Positions 37,890 to 47,860 of a stretch of DNA of 64,000 bases are shown piece after piece. Below the pieces are notes generated by a model that did no database searches, was not told where the DNA came from, and worked only from the letters and a program-made list of their open reading frames with translations. Both the position numbers and the translations under genes were made by a program. The number at the start of each line of letters is the position of its first letter. The stretch's first letter is position 1. The DNA comes from Pseudovibrio axinellae. GTDB taxonomy: Bacteria > Pseudomonadota > Alphaproteobacteria > Rhizobiales > Stappiaceae. The stretch is from assembly GCF_900110875.1 (NCBI RefSeq), contig NZ_FOFM01000008.1:91349-155348 (forward strand), in the 5' to 3' direction.

Positions 37890-38914
37890 GCATCAATCCT
37901 TCTTGCAGCAGCACACAGCTCATCAAACTCTGTGCGCAAATGCGTTTCATCCCCGTTAAACACCTGAGTATTTCGAGCCATAGCAGCCTCAAGTCGTTCA
38001 AGACGCTTACCATTGACCTCTGGCACACAGGCTGCAACCTGTTTCATCTCGTCCAGCTCACCATTGCAGTGCAAAACAAGATCACACCCGGCTGCAACGA
38101 TCTTCTCCACGCGTCCCTTCAGGTCCCCGCCCAAAGCTTTCATGGAGATATCATCACTGATCAACACACCGTCAAAACCAATCGCCTCACGGATAACCCG
38201 CTGAATAGCATGGGAAGATTGCGTAACAGGATGATCTTTATCAATCTCACTAAAGACGATATGGGCCGTCATACCCATCGGGCAGTCGCGCAAATGCTGA
38301 AAAGGTAAAAGATCCCTCGCCTCAAGCTCCTCCAGCGTGCAACTCACCCGCGGCAAAGATAGGTGGCTATCCACAAGTGCGTGTCCATGCCCAGGCATAT
38401 GCTTCATCACAGGCATCACCCCAGCAGCCAAACAACCATCCATAGCAGCGCGGCCCAAGACACTTACAAGCTGCGCATCACAGCCATACGCCCGCAACCC
38501 GATAATGTCACTGGCCCCGTCCACTGGCATATCAAGGCATGGAATACAGTTCCCTGAAAGACCAAGGTCCACCAGATCAAGCCCAATCAACAAAGCATGA
38601 AGGTAAGCTGCGCGTTTTGCGCCCGCTTCATCCTGACGATAAAGCCGCGCAATTTCACCAGCAGCTGGATAAACCGGCACATGAGGAGCGCCAAAACGCT
38701 GAACCCGTCCGCCTTCCTGATCAATGAAAACAGGAGCATCCGCGCGGCCCACGGCCTCGCGAAAATCGTCGCAAAGCCGGCGAATCTGGCCAGGCGTTTC
38801 CATATTGCGTGCAAATAAGATCAGACCAACAGGGTTTTGGTCGCGAAAAAAGGCTTTATCCTCAGCGCTAAGCTCAGGCCCGAAACATCCAGAAATGAAC
38901 GATTTTAAAAACAT
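37886..38914 (-). CDS. nagZ: beta-N-acetylhexosaminidase NagZ
   Basis: 342-residue family 3 glycosidase that removes N-acetylglucosamine from anhydromuropeptides in the cytoplasm. Seen: PVGLILFARNMETPGQI, PVFIDQEGGRVQRF, the KHMPGHG loop with the catalytic His and Asp (VDSH), and ISDDISMKAL with the nucleophile Asp. No ribosome site is seen before the ATG; instead a stable hairpin (38928-38954) ends 13 bases before the start. Translationally coupled to scpA. Confidence 0.95.
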   Translation of the reverse strand: MFLKSFISGCFGPELSAEDKAFFRDQNPVGLILFARNMETPGQIRRLCDDFREAVGRADAPVFIDQEGGRVQRFGAPHVPVYPAAGEIARLYRQDEAGAKRAAYLHALLIGLDLVDLGLSGNCIPCLDMPVDGASDIIGLRAYGCDAQLVSVLGRAAMDGCLAAGVMPVMKHMPGHGHALVDSHLSLPRVSCTLEELEARDLLPFQHLRDCPMGMTAHIVFSEIDKDHPVTQSSHAIQRVIREAIGFDGVLISDDISMKALGGDLKGRVEKIVAAGCDLVLHCNGELDEMKQVAACVPEVNGKRLERLEAAMARNTQVFNGDETHLRTEFDELCAAARRIDA

Positions 38915-38927
38915 AGCTAGAGCTGGT

Positions 38928-38954
38928 AGCTTGACGCAAGGTGTGCGTCAAGCT
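38928..38954 (-). promoter_or_regulatory. hairpin directly upstream of nagZ
   Basis: Perfect 10-base stem AGCTTGACGC / GCGTCAAGCT with a 7-base loop between the SPOR gene and nagZ, with no T tract. It would fold just in front of the nagZ start in the mRNA. Confidence 0.55.
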
Positions 38955-38964
38955 CCAAAGCCAT

Positions 38965-41781
38965 TTAGTTCCGGCGAACGTAACAGTCACCGCCTGAGGC
39001 TTTAAATTCGCCGCAGAAAGTATTTGCACTGGTCGGTCCGTCAAACGGAACCTGAATGCGGTAGTAAACACCCTTATCACCCAGATCAGCGCGTGTAATC
39101 ACAGGTGTGACGAGCGCCATCAGGTTGGGATAACGACGATTGTAAGAGCGGATTTGCCCTTGTGCCTGATCAACTGTACGCACCGATGCAACCTGCACAA
39201 TGTAGGTTCCACCAGGAATCTCGCCAACCACTCCATCACCTGGCACCGGCGTAGGAGCAAGTGTCTGTGGGTTCACAGAGGCACTTTGTGTACCCTGACT
39301 ACCAGTCAGATTAAGTGGCGCATTACTGACCTGCGACGTTGGCTGAGCCTGCAATGGAGCCAATTGGCTGGATTGCACACCGCCACTCGTTGCAGACGCA
39401 ACAACATATGGCTTGGACTGTGGTACAACGCTCACACCCAGCAATGTATTGCGGGTTTCAGTTGCGCTCGCAACTGGAGCATTAGCGAAGGCATCTTGCA
39501 AACTGGTTGGTGTTGCCTGCTGGCTTGCACTTTGTGTTTCGCCCGGCAACGGAGCCCATTGACCAGTATTGGCTGCAACGGCTGGCGTTGTCGTGCCAGT
39601 CGCGCCTTGCGGATTACTGTTACGAACCGTGCTGGTTACAATGCGCGGCTGCGCATCTGCAGAAGCGATGGAACCGGTACCTTCACGCTGCACAATGGTT
39701 CCGTCAGGCCGTACAATAACAGTGCGAACTTTCTTCGGCGGGTTCACTTCAAACACATTGCTCTTGGCAGTATCTGTATCGCTAGAAGCAGGTGGCAATG
39801 GTGTTACGGACGCGTTTTCGCGCTGTATCATCTTCTCGCCGCTTGCCGCTTGCGTTGCCTCTTGCGGAGAAAACACCTTAGCCTGATCGTTCTTAGGTTG
39901 ATCAGAAGCAGCTGGAACCTCTTTCATTGGCGAGGCATCAGCACGAATAACCGGTGGTGGTGTCGCATCACCGCCAGAGCCACCAAAATCAAACAGGAAC
40001 AGGCCAGCTCCGCCAACAACGACCACTGCACCAATCAAGGAAGCGGCCATCAGGCCCTTGCGCATACCAGCACCGTGTGTTGTCTGCTCGTCCTCAGGCA
40101 CATCAACAGAAACCCGCGGCACAGCTTGGGGCAATACACCGCCATCGAGGCTTGGGTCTTCATTGCGCATTGCCTGAGCAACGGCATCAAGATCATACCC
40201 ACCAGGAGGCGGAGATTGATCATCACTCGGCTTAACCGTAGAACTTAATGCAGCCTGATGAGCAGCCTCAGTCTGTGCTAACTTCTCAGCAGCAGCAGGC
40301 CATGACATTTCATCCAAAGAGGAGTCATTGGTCACACTCTCATCGAGCTGCCACGCATCATCACCCTCATTTGCGAAGGGATCGACTTCTTCAGCGGCAG
40401 TCTCAAAGCCTGCGCTCATGCGCTCAAATTCATTCAGCTCCGCAGCAACTCCCGGCGCCAGCTCAGGCTCAGGGTCTTGTTCGGGCTCCTGCGCAATTTC
40501 ATCGGCAAAGATGTCATCAACGCTCTCTTCAATCGTTTGCGCCAAATCCGTCTGGGAATGCAGCTCATGGGCAGACCCGCCAGCGCCTTGCTGCAGGTCC
40601 TCTTCAAGGCTGAATTCGGCTAGCAATGCATTTTCAAGATGCTTGGACTGTATGAGTGCTTCCTGCCCAGAAGAAGGGGCAGAAACAGGCTCGCTATCCA
40701 GATCAGCGCCGGTATCTATGGCAAAGGCCGTCAAATCCGGCTCAAACGCCACTTCATCGGCAACAACAGGCGCCATATCATCATGCGTGCCCCGCAATTG
40801 TGGCTCAGCAACAGCCTGCACAGGTTGAGTAGCAGCAGCGCTCGCACGCTCAGCAGCGCGCTCAGCACGCCACTTGTCATAATCATTTTGTGACAGCTCG
40901 TTGAGGGCCTTGGGCTCTGTAGAAGCCGCCTCTTGAGCCAGAGCTGCAGGAGGAGCAACAGGCTCAGGAACTGGCTCTGCCGCCATCATCTGCGGATGCT
41001 CAACACGGTTGCGCTCAAGGCGCTCGCGCAGTGTTGGTTCAGGACGGGCGTCTGCAACCTCGAACTCTTCAAGCTCTGGTGCCGCCCGGCTGACAGTTTG
41101 TTGCGGGCGCGGCGTTTGCTCACGCTCCACCTGCAACTGATTGAGCGAAGCAACGAGGCTCTCTTCAAGATCACGAGAGAGAATATCACCCATCTCGGCC
41201 TCAGCAGAAACCTCATCTGAAGCCGCAAACTGTGGCTCATGCACTGGTTCATGAGACACAGGCGGTGCAACTGGCGCAGCAGCCAGCGGCTCAGGCGATT
41301 GCCCAGCTTTTGGCACTGGCGGTAGATCACTCACATAATCAACAGGATCCACATGCGCACCCGATGGTGCGACAGCAGCGCTCAAGTCTGCAAATGGATC
41401 GGATTGCCCCATTGGCGCAGATGCCTTGGGCGCGGCAAAAATCGCATCCAGAGCAGCAAAAGAATCTTGAGTTTGCGAAGGCTCGTGGGCATCAGCTGCA
41501 CCCACTGAGAAATCGTTGGTCTGCGCAGTAAATGCGTTATCAGACCCATAGTCGGCCTCACCACCTGCACTGTGGTCATCACGTGCTGGGTACAGCGGGC
41601 GCTCTGGTAGACGACTTTCGGCGCGAGAACCTGTTCGGCCAGCGGCAGCAGTGCTTTCGCCGACAATTCTGGCAAGTTCTACAAGCGGATCTTGATCGCC
41701 TGCCCACTGTTGCGGTTCATCGCCTGCCGTTTGTCTGGCAGAAACCTCACCCGGTTCCGGATACTTGGAGCGATTAGTCAT
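38965..41781 (-). CDS. very large SPOR-domain membrane protein
   Basis: 938-residue protein: an acidic, Pro/Ala/Glu-rich, probably disordered cytoplasmic part (about 1-590), one membrane helix (GLMAASLIGAVVVVGGAGLFLF, near 595-620), a long Ser/Thr/Gln-rich periplasmic linker, and a C-terminal SPOR domain (GTYIVQVASVRTVDQAQ to the end) that binds denuded glycan strands at the division septum. In alphaproteobacteria this gene sits between argS and nagZ; members are variable in length. Start ATG 41781; upstream in-frame codons are spacer. I read no catalytic domain. Confidence 0.85.
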   Translation of the reverse strand: MTNRSKYPEPGEVSARQTAGDEPQQWAGDQDPLVELARIVGESTAAAGRTGSRAESRLPERPLYPARDDHSAGGEADYGSDNAFTAQTNDFSVGAADAHEPSQTQDSFAALDAIFAAPKASAPMGQSDPFADLSAAVAPSGAHVDPVDYVSDLPPVPKAGQSPEPLAAAPVAPPVSHEPVHEPQFAASDEVSAEAEMGDILSRDLEESLVASLNQLQVEREQTPRPQQTVSRAAPELEEFEVADARPEPTLRERLERNRVEHPQMMAAEPVPEPVAPPAALAQEAASTEPKALNELSQNDYDKWRAERAAERASAAATQPVQAVAEPQLRGTHDDMAPVVADEVAFEPDLTAFAIDTGADLDSEPVSAPSSGQEALIQSKHLENALLAEFSLEEDLQQGAGGSAHELHSQTDLAQTIEESVDDIFADEIAQEPEQDPEPELAPGVAAELNEFERMSAGFETAAEEVDPFANEGDDAWQLDESVTNDSSLDEMSWPAAAEKLAQTEAAHQAALSSTVKPSDDQSPPPGGYDLDAVAQAMRNEDPSLDGGVLPQAVPRVSVDVPEDEQTTHGAGMRKGLMAASLIGAVVVVGGAGLFLFDFGGSGGDATPPPVIRADASPMKEVPAASDQPKNDQAKVFSPQEATQAASGEKMIQRENASVTPLPPASSDTDTAKSNVFEVNPPKKVRTVIVRPDGTIVQREGTGSIASADAQPRIVTSTVRNSNPQGATGTTTPAVAANTGQWAPLPGETQSASQQATPTSLQDAFANAPVASATETRNTLLGVSVVPQSKPYVVASATSGGVQSSQLAPLQAQPTSQVSNAPLNLTGSQGTQSASVNPQTLAPTPVPGDGVVGEIPGGTYIVQVASVRTVDQAQGQIRSYNRRYPNLMALVTPVITRADLGDKGVYYRIQVPFDGPTSANTFCGEFKASGGDCYVRRN

Positions 41782-41861
41782 TGCAGCGGTGTTATCCCTT
41801 AAATAAGAGGCTCGCAATCCCCACCGCGAACCTCCAGTACTCTATCAACTATGCTCAGGCG

Positions 41862-43616
41862 CTAGCGCATTTCATTTGGTGCTGTGACGCCCAAAACATT
41901 GAGGCCAGAAGCAATTACCTGTGAAACTGCATAGACTAACGCGAGTCGAGCTTTGGTTAATTCTGGCGTTTTATCATTAATAAAGCGTAATTGCGGCTTT
42001 TCCTTGCCTCGAGACCAGTGGCTGTGAAGCGCATTGGCCAGCTCATAAAGGTAAAACGCAATGCGGTGTGGCTCGTGATTTTCCGAGGCACCCTCTACTA
42101 TTCTTGGCCATTGAGCCATCTTTGCAATCAGGGCGAGTTCACCCTCATCTTCAAGCTGTGTAAAATCTGCAGACTGCAATTCAGAAGCTGTATTTGAGAA
42201 CCAATCAAGCTCCCCAGCAGCCTGACGCAGCACAGATTGACAACGGGCATGACCATACTGAACGTAGAAAACCGGATTGTCTTTTGACTGCTCTTTCACC
42301 TTGTCAAAATCGAAGTCCAGCTGCGCATCGTTTTTACGATAGAGCATCATAAAGCGTACCGCATCCACGCCCACCTCTTCAACCACATCGCGAAGGGTGA
42401 TGAAATTACCAGAGCGCTTGGACATTTTGAACTCTTCGCCGTTCTTGTACAGCTTCACCAGCTGACACAAACGCACGACAACCTCTACATCACCGCCGGA
42501 AATCGCATTACCGATCGCTTCCAGACGCTTCACATAGCCGCCATGGTCGGCACCGAGGATAAAGATGACCTCTTTGAACCCACGCTCGATCTTGTCACGC
42601 ATGTAAGCAACGTCAGCTGCAAAGTAGGTGTAGCTGCCATCAGATTTCACCAGCGCACGGTCGCTGTCATCCCCATAGTTGGAGGAGCGGAACAAGGTCT
42701 GTTCACGGTCTTCCCAGTCATCAGGCACTTCGCCTTTTGGTGGTGGCAAAGTACCGTTGTACACCAGATCACGCTTGCGCAGCGCATCCAGCGTCAGGTC
42801 AATAGCCTTCCCCTGACCATGCATGGTCTTTTCTGAGAAAAACACGTCGTGCTTAACATTCAAGGCGCTCAGATCTTCACGGATCATATCCATCATCTTA
42901 TCGACGGCATAATCTTTGAGCAGAGCATGGCGCTCACCCTGATCCATGTCCTTCAGGCGCTCGCCATATTCCTCTGCCAGCGCCTTGCCGACCGGAATAA
43001 GGTATTCGCCCGGATAATAGCCTTCAGGGATCTTGCCAATATCCTCACCCAGCGCCTCGCGGTAACGCAAAAAGGCGGAGTTTGCTAAAGTATCGATCTG
43101 AGAACCGGCGTCGTTAATCACATATTCGCGGGTCACATCGAAGCCAGCAAACTGCAACAAACTGGCCAGCGCATCACCAACGACAGCACCACGTGTATGG
43201 CCCACATGCATAGGTCCGGTCGGGTTTGCAGAAACATATTCCACATTCACCTTCAAACCACCGCCGCTGGTACCAGCGCCAAACTTATCACCTTTAGCAA
43301 CAACATCTGCGAGCACGCGTTCCCACAAAACTTTATTCACGCGAATGTTGATGAAGCCAGGTCCGGCAACATCAACAGCATCAACTTCACTGTCGGCGCG
43401 CAGGCCTTCCGCAATCTTTTCAGCAAGATCACGCGGCTTCATCTTCAGCTGTTTAGCCAGCACCATGGCAGCATTGGTTGCCAGATCGCCATGAGCAGCA
43501 TCCCGAGGCGGTTCAACAGTCACACGTCGGAGATCCAGCTCCGGCGCGTCAGCAGCAAGGTCAAGGCCCTTGACTACACTGTTTACCCTTTCGGCGAAGT
43601 CTGCAAAGATGTTCAT
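41862..43616 (-). CDS. argS: arginyl-tRNA synthetase
   Basis: 584-residue class I synthetase. Seen: N-terminal additional domain, [21 protein letters not shown] with the HIGH-type HVGH motif, [16 protein letters not shown] and, ahead of it, KMSKRSGN as the KMSKS loop, and the C-terminal DALR anticodon domain with [10 protein letters not shown] ending. Start at ATG 43616; upstream in-frame codons are spacer. Downstream of dgt on the same strand. Confidence 0.98.
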   Translation of the reverse strand: MNIFADFAERVNSVVKGLDLAADAPELDLRRVTVEPPRDAAHGDLATNAAMVLAKQLKMKPRDLAEKIAEGLRADSEVDAVDVAGPGFINIRVNKVLWERVLADVVAKGDKFGAGTSGGGLKVNVEYVSANPTGPMHVGHTRGAVVGDALASLLQFAGFDVTREYVINDAGSQIDTLANSAFLRYREALGEDIGKIPEGYYPGEYLIPVGKALAEEYGERLKDMDQGERHALLKDYAVDKMMDMIREDLSALNVKHDVFFSEKTMHGQGKAIDLTLDALRKRDLVYNGTLPPPKGEVPDDWEDREQTLFRSSNYGDDSDRALVKSDGSYTYFAADVAYMRDKIERGFKEVIFILGADHGGYVKRLEAIGNAISGGDVEVVVRLCQLVKLYKNGEEFKMSKRSGNFITLRDVVEEVGVDAVRFMMLYRKNDAQLDFDFDKVKEQSKDNPVFYVQYGHARCQSVLRQAAGELDWFSNTASELQSADFTQLEDEGELALIAKMAQWPRIVEGASENHEPHRIAFYLYELANALHSHWSRGKEKPQLRFINDKTPELTKARLALVYAVSQVIASGLNVLGVTAPNEMR

Positions 43617-43706
43617 TTTTAATAGCCTAGTTTGACAGGTCACAGGGAGTTGCGAGCTAAGACGTCGCTGTAACTCCCTTAGATTAAGAGTGTATAAATT
43701 GGCGAA

Positions 43707-44924
43707 TTACCCCAGTTCTGGGGTATCGTCAAATAGTCGTCGATGTTCGTCAATGGCATAACGGTCCGTCATACCTGCGATAAAGTCGCAGACCCTGCGG
43801 GCCACCACCTCATCTTTTTCGCCTTTCAATCCCTCACCCCAAGCCTCTGGCATTCGGTCCGGTGCCTCAAAGTAGCCATGGAATAAATCCCGAACCACTT
43901 TAGCGACCTGCTTACGAACCTCCAGAACACTATGGTGCCGGTACAGATTGGCGAACAAAAACTCTTTCAACTCGCGCTCTTCTCGCGCCATTTCAGTTGA
44001 AAAGGCAATAACAGGACCATTTGCTTCGCGAATATCCCCGCTTTTCTTCGGAGAAAGCTGCTCAATTCGCGAAATACTCTCCGCAATCACGTCTTCGACC
44101 ATGCCGGTGATACATCTGCGGCCAATTTCGTGAATGCGCCTTGCATCTTCAAGACCGGGATATTTCAGCTCCAGCTCATCCAAAATACGTTTTAGATAAG
44201 GCACCTCTTTCATAGCCTCAAAGGTGAGCAAGCCCGCACGCAAGCCATCATCCAGATCATGGGCGTCATAGGCAATATCATCAGCAATGGCTGCAACCTG
44301 TGCCTCTGCACTTGGCCACGACCACAACAACAAATCCTGTTGCTTTGCATATTCTCTAACAGCAAACGGCAGCGGCTGACCTGCAAGCTTCCCACACGGC
44401 GCGCCGGAGCGATCCGTCAGCGGCCCATTGTGTTTCACCAGACCTTCCAGCGTCTCCCACGCCAGATTAAGCCCGTCGAACTCCGCATAACGCCGCTCAA
44501 GATCAGTTACGATCCGCAAGGATTGAGCATTATGGTCAAACCCGCCATACCCAGCCATGCAAACATGCATCACATCCTCCCCCTCATGACCGAAGGGGGT
44601 ATGGCCAAGATCATGGGCAAGCGCCAGACATTCTGCCAGATCCTCATCCAAACGCAGAGCCCGGGCCAAAGACCGCGCGATCTGCGAAACCTCGATCGTA
44701 TGAGTTAAGCGGGTTCGGAAGTGGTCACCTTCGTGATACACGAAGACCTGCGTCTTATGTTTCAAACGCCGAAAGGCCGCCGAATGGATGATCCGGTCGC
44801 GATCCCGCTGAAACGGCGTTCGCGTCGCGCTATCAGCTTCAGGCATTAGCCGACCAAGGCTGTGTTCAGGATCAACCGCATAATCGGCTCTGGGTTGTGC
44901 CCCGTACCCTAACGTCTTGACCAA
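43707..44924 (-). CDS. dgt: deoxyguanosinetriphosphate triphosphohydrolase-like protein
   Basis: 405-residue HD-domain dNTPase. Seen: RTPFQRDRDRIIHSAAFRRLKHKTQVF, RTRLTHTIEVSQIARSLARAL, LALAHDLGHTPFGHEGED with the HD metal motif, and ADDIAYDAHDLDDGLR. Start at TTG 44924, with a GGGGG site 8 bases before; the N-terminal GYGAQPRADYA segment, conserved in relatives, requires a start upstream of the first ATG. Divergent from erpA. Confidence 0.93.
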   Translation of the reverse strand: MVKTLGYGAQPRADYAVDPEHSLGRLMPEADSATRTPFQRDRDRIIHSAAFRRLKHKTQVFVYHEGDHFRTRLTHTIEVSQIARSLARALRLDEDLAECLALAHDLGHTPFGHEGEDVMHVCMAGYGGFDHNAQSLRIVTDLERRYAEFDGLNLAWETLEGLVKHNGPLTDRSGAPCGKLAGQPLPFAVREYAKQQDLLLWSWPSAEAQVAAIADDIAYDAHDLDDGLRAGLLTFEAMKEVPYLKRILDELELKYPGLEDARRIHEIGRRCITGMVEDVIAESISRIEQLSPKKSGDIREANGPVIAFSTEMAREERELKEFLFANLYRHHSVLEVRKQVAKVVRDLFHGYFEAPDRMPEAWGEGLKGEKDEVVARRVCDFIAGMTDRYAIDEHRRLFDDTPELG

Positions 44925-45160
44925 ATTTTATCCCCCACCCGCTATAATCACAAAATCCCCAAGCTTTGGGATGTATTTCTCTCATCACAGCAATGACATA
45001 ACAGATGTAAAGGCACCGTGAACATCCACCCGCACAAACCAAATGCAATTTAGAAATAAAAACCTATGGAAATTACAGCTTAGAACACTTAAATATTCAT
45101 AGAGATAATACAAAGATAAAAGCCGCTGCGGATTTTCCCAGATAGCCTTGAAATGAAACC

Positions 45161-45514
45161 ATGACCGAGCAGATGACCCAGACCCCAGAAAATACAGTTG
45201 CTTTGACAGACAATGCTGCAAAACGCGTTGCTCAAATTCTCTCAAAGGAAACTGATGGCAGCATGCTTCGCATCTCTGTTGAAGGCGGAGGCTGCTCCGG
45301 GTTTCAATACAAATATGACATCGTCAAGGAAAAGGAGGAGGACGACCTCGTCCTGGCCAAACTTGGCGCAACCGTTTTGATCGACAGTGTCTCCCTGCAA
45401 TACATGGCTGGTTCACAAATTGACTTCATCACAGACATCATGGGGCAGTCCTTCCAAATCACCAACCCACAGGCCGCTGCTGGGTGTGGGTGTGGTACAA
45501 GCTTCTCCATCTAA
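45161..45514 (+). CDS. erpA: iron-sulfur cluster insertion protein ErpA
   Basis: 117-residue A-type carrier. The three cluster ligands are present: Cys in GGGCSGFQY and the two in the C-terminal CGCGTSFSI. LTDNAAKRVAQIL and LQYMAGSQIDFI are family blocks. It passes [4Fe-4S] clusters to apo-enzymes. Divergent from dgt, an arrangement common in alphaproteobacteria. ATG 45161 is used, with no clear ribosome site; Met five residues in is an alternative. Confidence 0.95.
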   Translation: MTEQMTQTPENTVALTDNAAKRVAQILSKETDGSMLRISVEGGGCSGFQYKYDIVKEKEEDDLVLAKLGATVLIDSVSLQYMAGSQIDFITDIMGQSFQITNPQAAAGCGCGTSFSI

Positions 45515-45774
45515 TTTACGTCAGGTTTGCAGCACGGGAATAACTTTGCGGGGCCAAAAGCCTCGCATTCAGATCAACGCAAGAATCCCGTAATCCGCTC
45601 AAACCAACGCACATTTCCGCGCAAACACGTTTATCCTCCTCTGGCATCACCAGTTATACCCATCCACACCCGGTTTCCGTGCTTGCCTTGCTCCCAGCGC
45701 ATGCCATGTTAGAACCGTTTAACAATCAAATTCAACGGCAGCATATATCTGCTGTTTTGTGAAAGGGAGACCCG

Positions 45775-46557
45775 ATGAAAATCGCAAGCTGGAACATTAA
45801 TGGCGTCAAAGCGCGGTTAGAAACGGTTCTCAAATGGCTGCAAGAAGAGCAGCCTGATGTCGCCTGTTTTCAGGAAATTAAATCGGTTGATGAGAATTTC
45901 CCACGCGCGCCCTTTGAAGAGCTCGGCTACAATCTGGAAACCCACGGCCAAAAAGGCTTCAACGGTGTGGCAATCTTGTCCAAACGCCCGTTTGAAGAGG
46001 TAAACCGCCGCCTTCCGGGCGATGACGAAGACGAGCAAGCCCGCTACATCGAAGCTGTCATTGCTGGAGACAACGAACCAATCCGGGTCGGCTGCCTCTA
46101 CCTGCCAAATGGCAACCCTGTTGAAACAGAAAAGTTCCCCTATAAACTGCGCTGGATGGACCGTCTTCACAAGCATGCTCAAGAGCAGCTCAAAAAGGAA
46201 GAAGCCTTCCTATTGATCGGCGATTACAACGTCATTCCTGAGCCGGAAGACGCAAAAAAGCCAGAGGCTTGGGTCGGTGACGCTCTTTTCCGCCCAGAAA
46301 GCCGCCAACGCTTCCGCGCCCTGCTCAACCTCGGCTTTACAGAGGCCGTACGCGCCACCAACAGCGCCGCTGGCACCTACACGTTCTGGGATTATCAGGC
46401 CGGGGCTTGGCAGCGCGACAACGGCATCCGCATCGACCACCTGCTGCTCTCTCCAGAAGCAGCCCGTATAATGCAAGGAGTAGGCATCGACAAGCACGTG
46501 CGCGGCTGGGAAAAACCCTCTGACCACGTCCCTGTTTGGGTTGAGTTGACCGCATAA
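45775..46557 (+). CDS. xth: exodeoxyribonuclease III
   Basis: 260-residue endonuclease/exonuclease/phosphatase-fold AP endonuclease. Seen: SWNINGVKARLETVLKWL, CFQEIKS with the metal Glu, GFNGVAILSK, the GDYNVIPEPED block with the catalytic Asp/Asn pair, RIDHLLLSP, and the terminal SDHVPVWVEL with catalytic His. AAGGGAGA precedes the ATG. Part of base-excision repair. Confidence 0.97.
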   Translation: MKIASWNINGVKARLETVLKWLQEEQPDVACFQEIKSVDENFPRAPFEELGYNLETHGQKGFNGVAILSKRPFEEVNRRLPGDDEDEQARYIEAVIAGDNEPIRVGCLYLPNGNPVETEKFPYKLRWMDRLHKHAQEQLKKEEAFLLIGDYNVIPEPEDAKKPEAWVGDALFRPESRQRFRALLNLGFTEAVRATNSAAGTYTFWDYQAGAWQRDNGIRIDHLLLSPEAARIMQGVGIDKHVRGWEKPSDHVPVWVELTA

Positions 46558-46602
46558 CCCCTTCCTCGTAGCAAAAACATTCAAAGTCTGAAAGGGCATC
46601 CT

Positions 46603-47661
46603 ATGGCTTGGCAACCAGCTGAAAACCGCTATGACACCATGAAGTACAACCGCTGCGGCAAGAGTGGACTCAAGCTGCCAGCCATCTCGCTCGGACTTTG
46701 GCAGAACTTTGGTGAAACCAAATCGCATCAAAGCAAACGCGAAATGTGCCGGACCGCCTTTGATCTGGGCATCACGCATTTCGATCTGGCAAACAACTAC
46801 GGCCCGCCCCCTGGCGGCGCTGAAACCGCATTTGGCGAAATTCTGCGCACCGACTTTGCTGGATACCGCGATGAACTCGTAATCGCTTCCAAAGCAGGCT
46901 ATGACATGTGGCCCGGCCCCTACGGCGAATGGGGTAGCCGCAAGTACCTCATAGCAAGCTGTGACCAGTCTCTAAAACGCATGGGACTGGACTACGTGGA
47001 CATCTTTTATTCCCACCGCTTCGACCCGGACACACCGCTGGAAGAGACCATGATGGCGCTCGACCAGATCGTCCGTCAGGGCAAGGCGCTGTATGCTGGC
47101 ATCTCCTCTTACAACACCAAGCGCACCAAAGAAGCGACAAAAATCCTGAAAGAGCTGGGCACCCCTTGCCTCATCCACCAACCAAGCTATTCCATGCTGA
47201 ACCGCTGGGTAGAAGAGGATGGCCTGCTCGATACGCTCGAGGACGAAGGCATTGGTTCCATTGTTTTCTCCCCACTTGCACAGGGCATGTTGACCGGCAA
47301 ATATCTAAATGGGATTCCGCAGGACAGCCGCGCAGGTAAATCAGCATCATCCTTGAATGAGACTTTCCTGAGCGAGGCCACACTCAAGAACATTCACGCG
47401 CTCAACGACATCGCTCAAAGTCGCGGTCAGACCCTTGCTCAAATGGCACTTGCATGGGTCTTGCGCGGCGGCCGCGTCACCTCCGCCCTGATCGGTGCAA
47501 GTCGCAAAGAACAAGTGATTGATTGCGCCGCAGCAATCAACAACCTGGACTTTACCGCTGAAGAGCTTGCTGCAATCGATCAGTACGCGATCGAAGCAAA
47601 CATCAATCTTTGGGCCCAGTCCGCTGAACGCAAAGGCCCTGCGCGTAGGAAAAAGAAATAA
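46603..47661 (+). CDS. yghZ: L-glyceraldehyde 3-phosphate reductase (YghZ type aldo-keto reductase)
   Basis: 352-residue aldo-keto reductase barrel. It carries the YghZ blocks: MKYNRCGKSGLKLPAISLGLW, ITHFDLANNYGPPPG (catalytic Asp and Tyr), IASKAGYDMWPGPYG (catalytic Lys), IHQPSYSMLNRWV and SALIGASRKEQV (cofactor site). The family reduces L-glyceraldehyde 3-phosphate and methylglyoxal with NADPH. AAAGGG precedes the ATG. It follows xth by 45 bases and is near other aldehyde-handling genes (yqhD). A strong hairpin follows. Confidence 0.93.
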   Translation: MAWQPAENRYDTMKYNRCGKSGLKLPAISLGLWQNFGETKSHQSKREMCRTAFDLGITHFDLANNYGPPPGGAETAFGEILRTDFAGYRDELVIASKAGYDMWPGPYGEWGSRKYLIASCDQSLKRMGLDYVDIFYSHRFDPDTPLEETMMALDQIVRQGKALYAGISSYNTKRTKEATKILKELGTPCLIHQPSYSMLNRWVEEDGLLDTLEDEGIGSIVFSPLAQGMLTGKYLNGIPQDSRAGKSASSLNETFLSEATLKNIHALNDIAQSRGQTLAQMALAWVLRGGRVTSALIGASRKEQVIDCAAAINNLDFTAEELAAIDQYAIEANINLWAQSAERKGPARRKKK

Positions 47662-47676
47662 GTAAAGTCGCCAAGG

Positions 47677-47704
47677 CGGGGCGCGTGCCTAGGCCCGCGC
47701 CCCG
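47677..47704 (+). terminator. GC-rich hairpin after yghZ
   Basis: Stem CGGGGCGCG / CGCGCCCCG with a palindromic GCCTAGGC in the 10-base loop. No T run follows, so termination efficiency is uncertain. Confidence 0.6.
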
Positions 47705-47860
47705 AACGACTGATAAAGTGCAAGGCCATTTCAGAGCACTTAACGCCCTGAAATAAGATGATCTCATCATCCTATGACAAATGCGATAGCTCTCAGTGTG
47801 GTCCAGTTTGGACCTGATAAGGGTTGCCGCAAAATTCCAAAAATTCGTGGAGCCTGACCA

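Noticed and set aside
39154..40248. Long plus-strand open frame opposite the SPOR gene
   Set aside because: It is antisense to a low-complexity, Pro/Ala/Glu-rich gene, has a Trp/Cys/Arg-rich composition unlike a real protein and no ribosome site.
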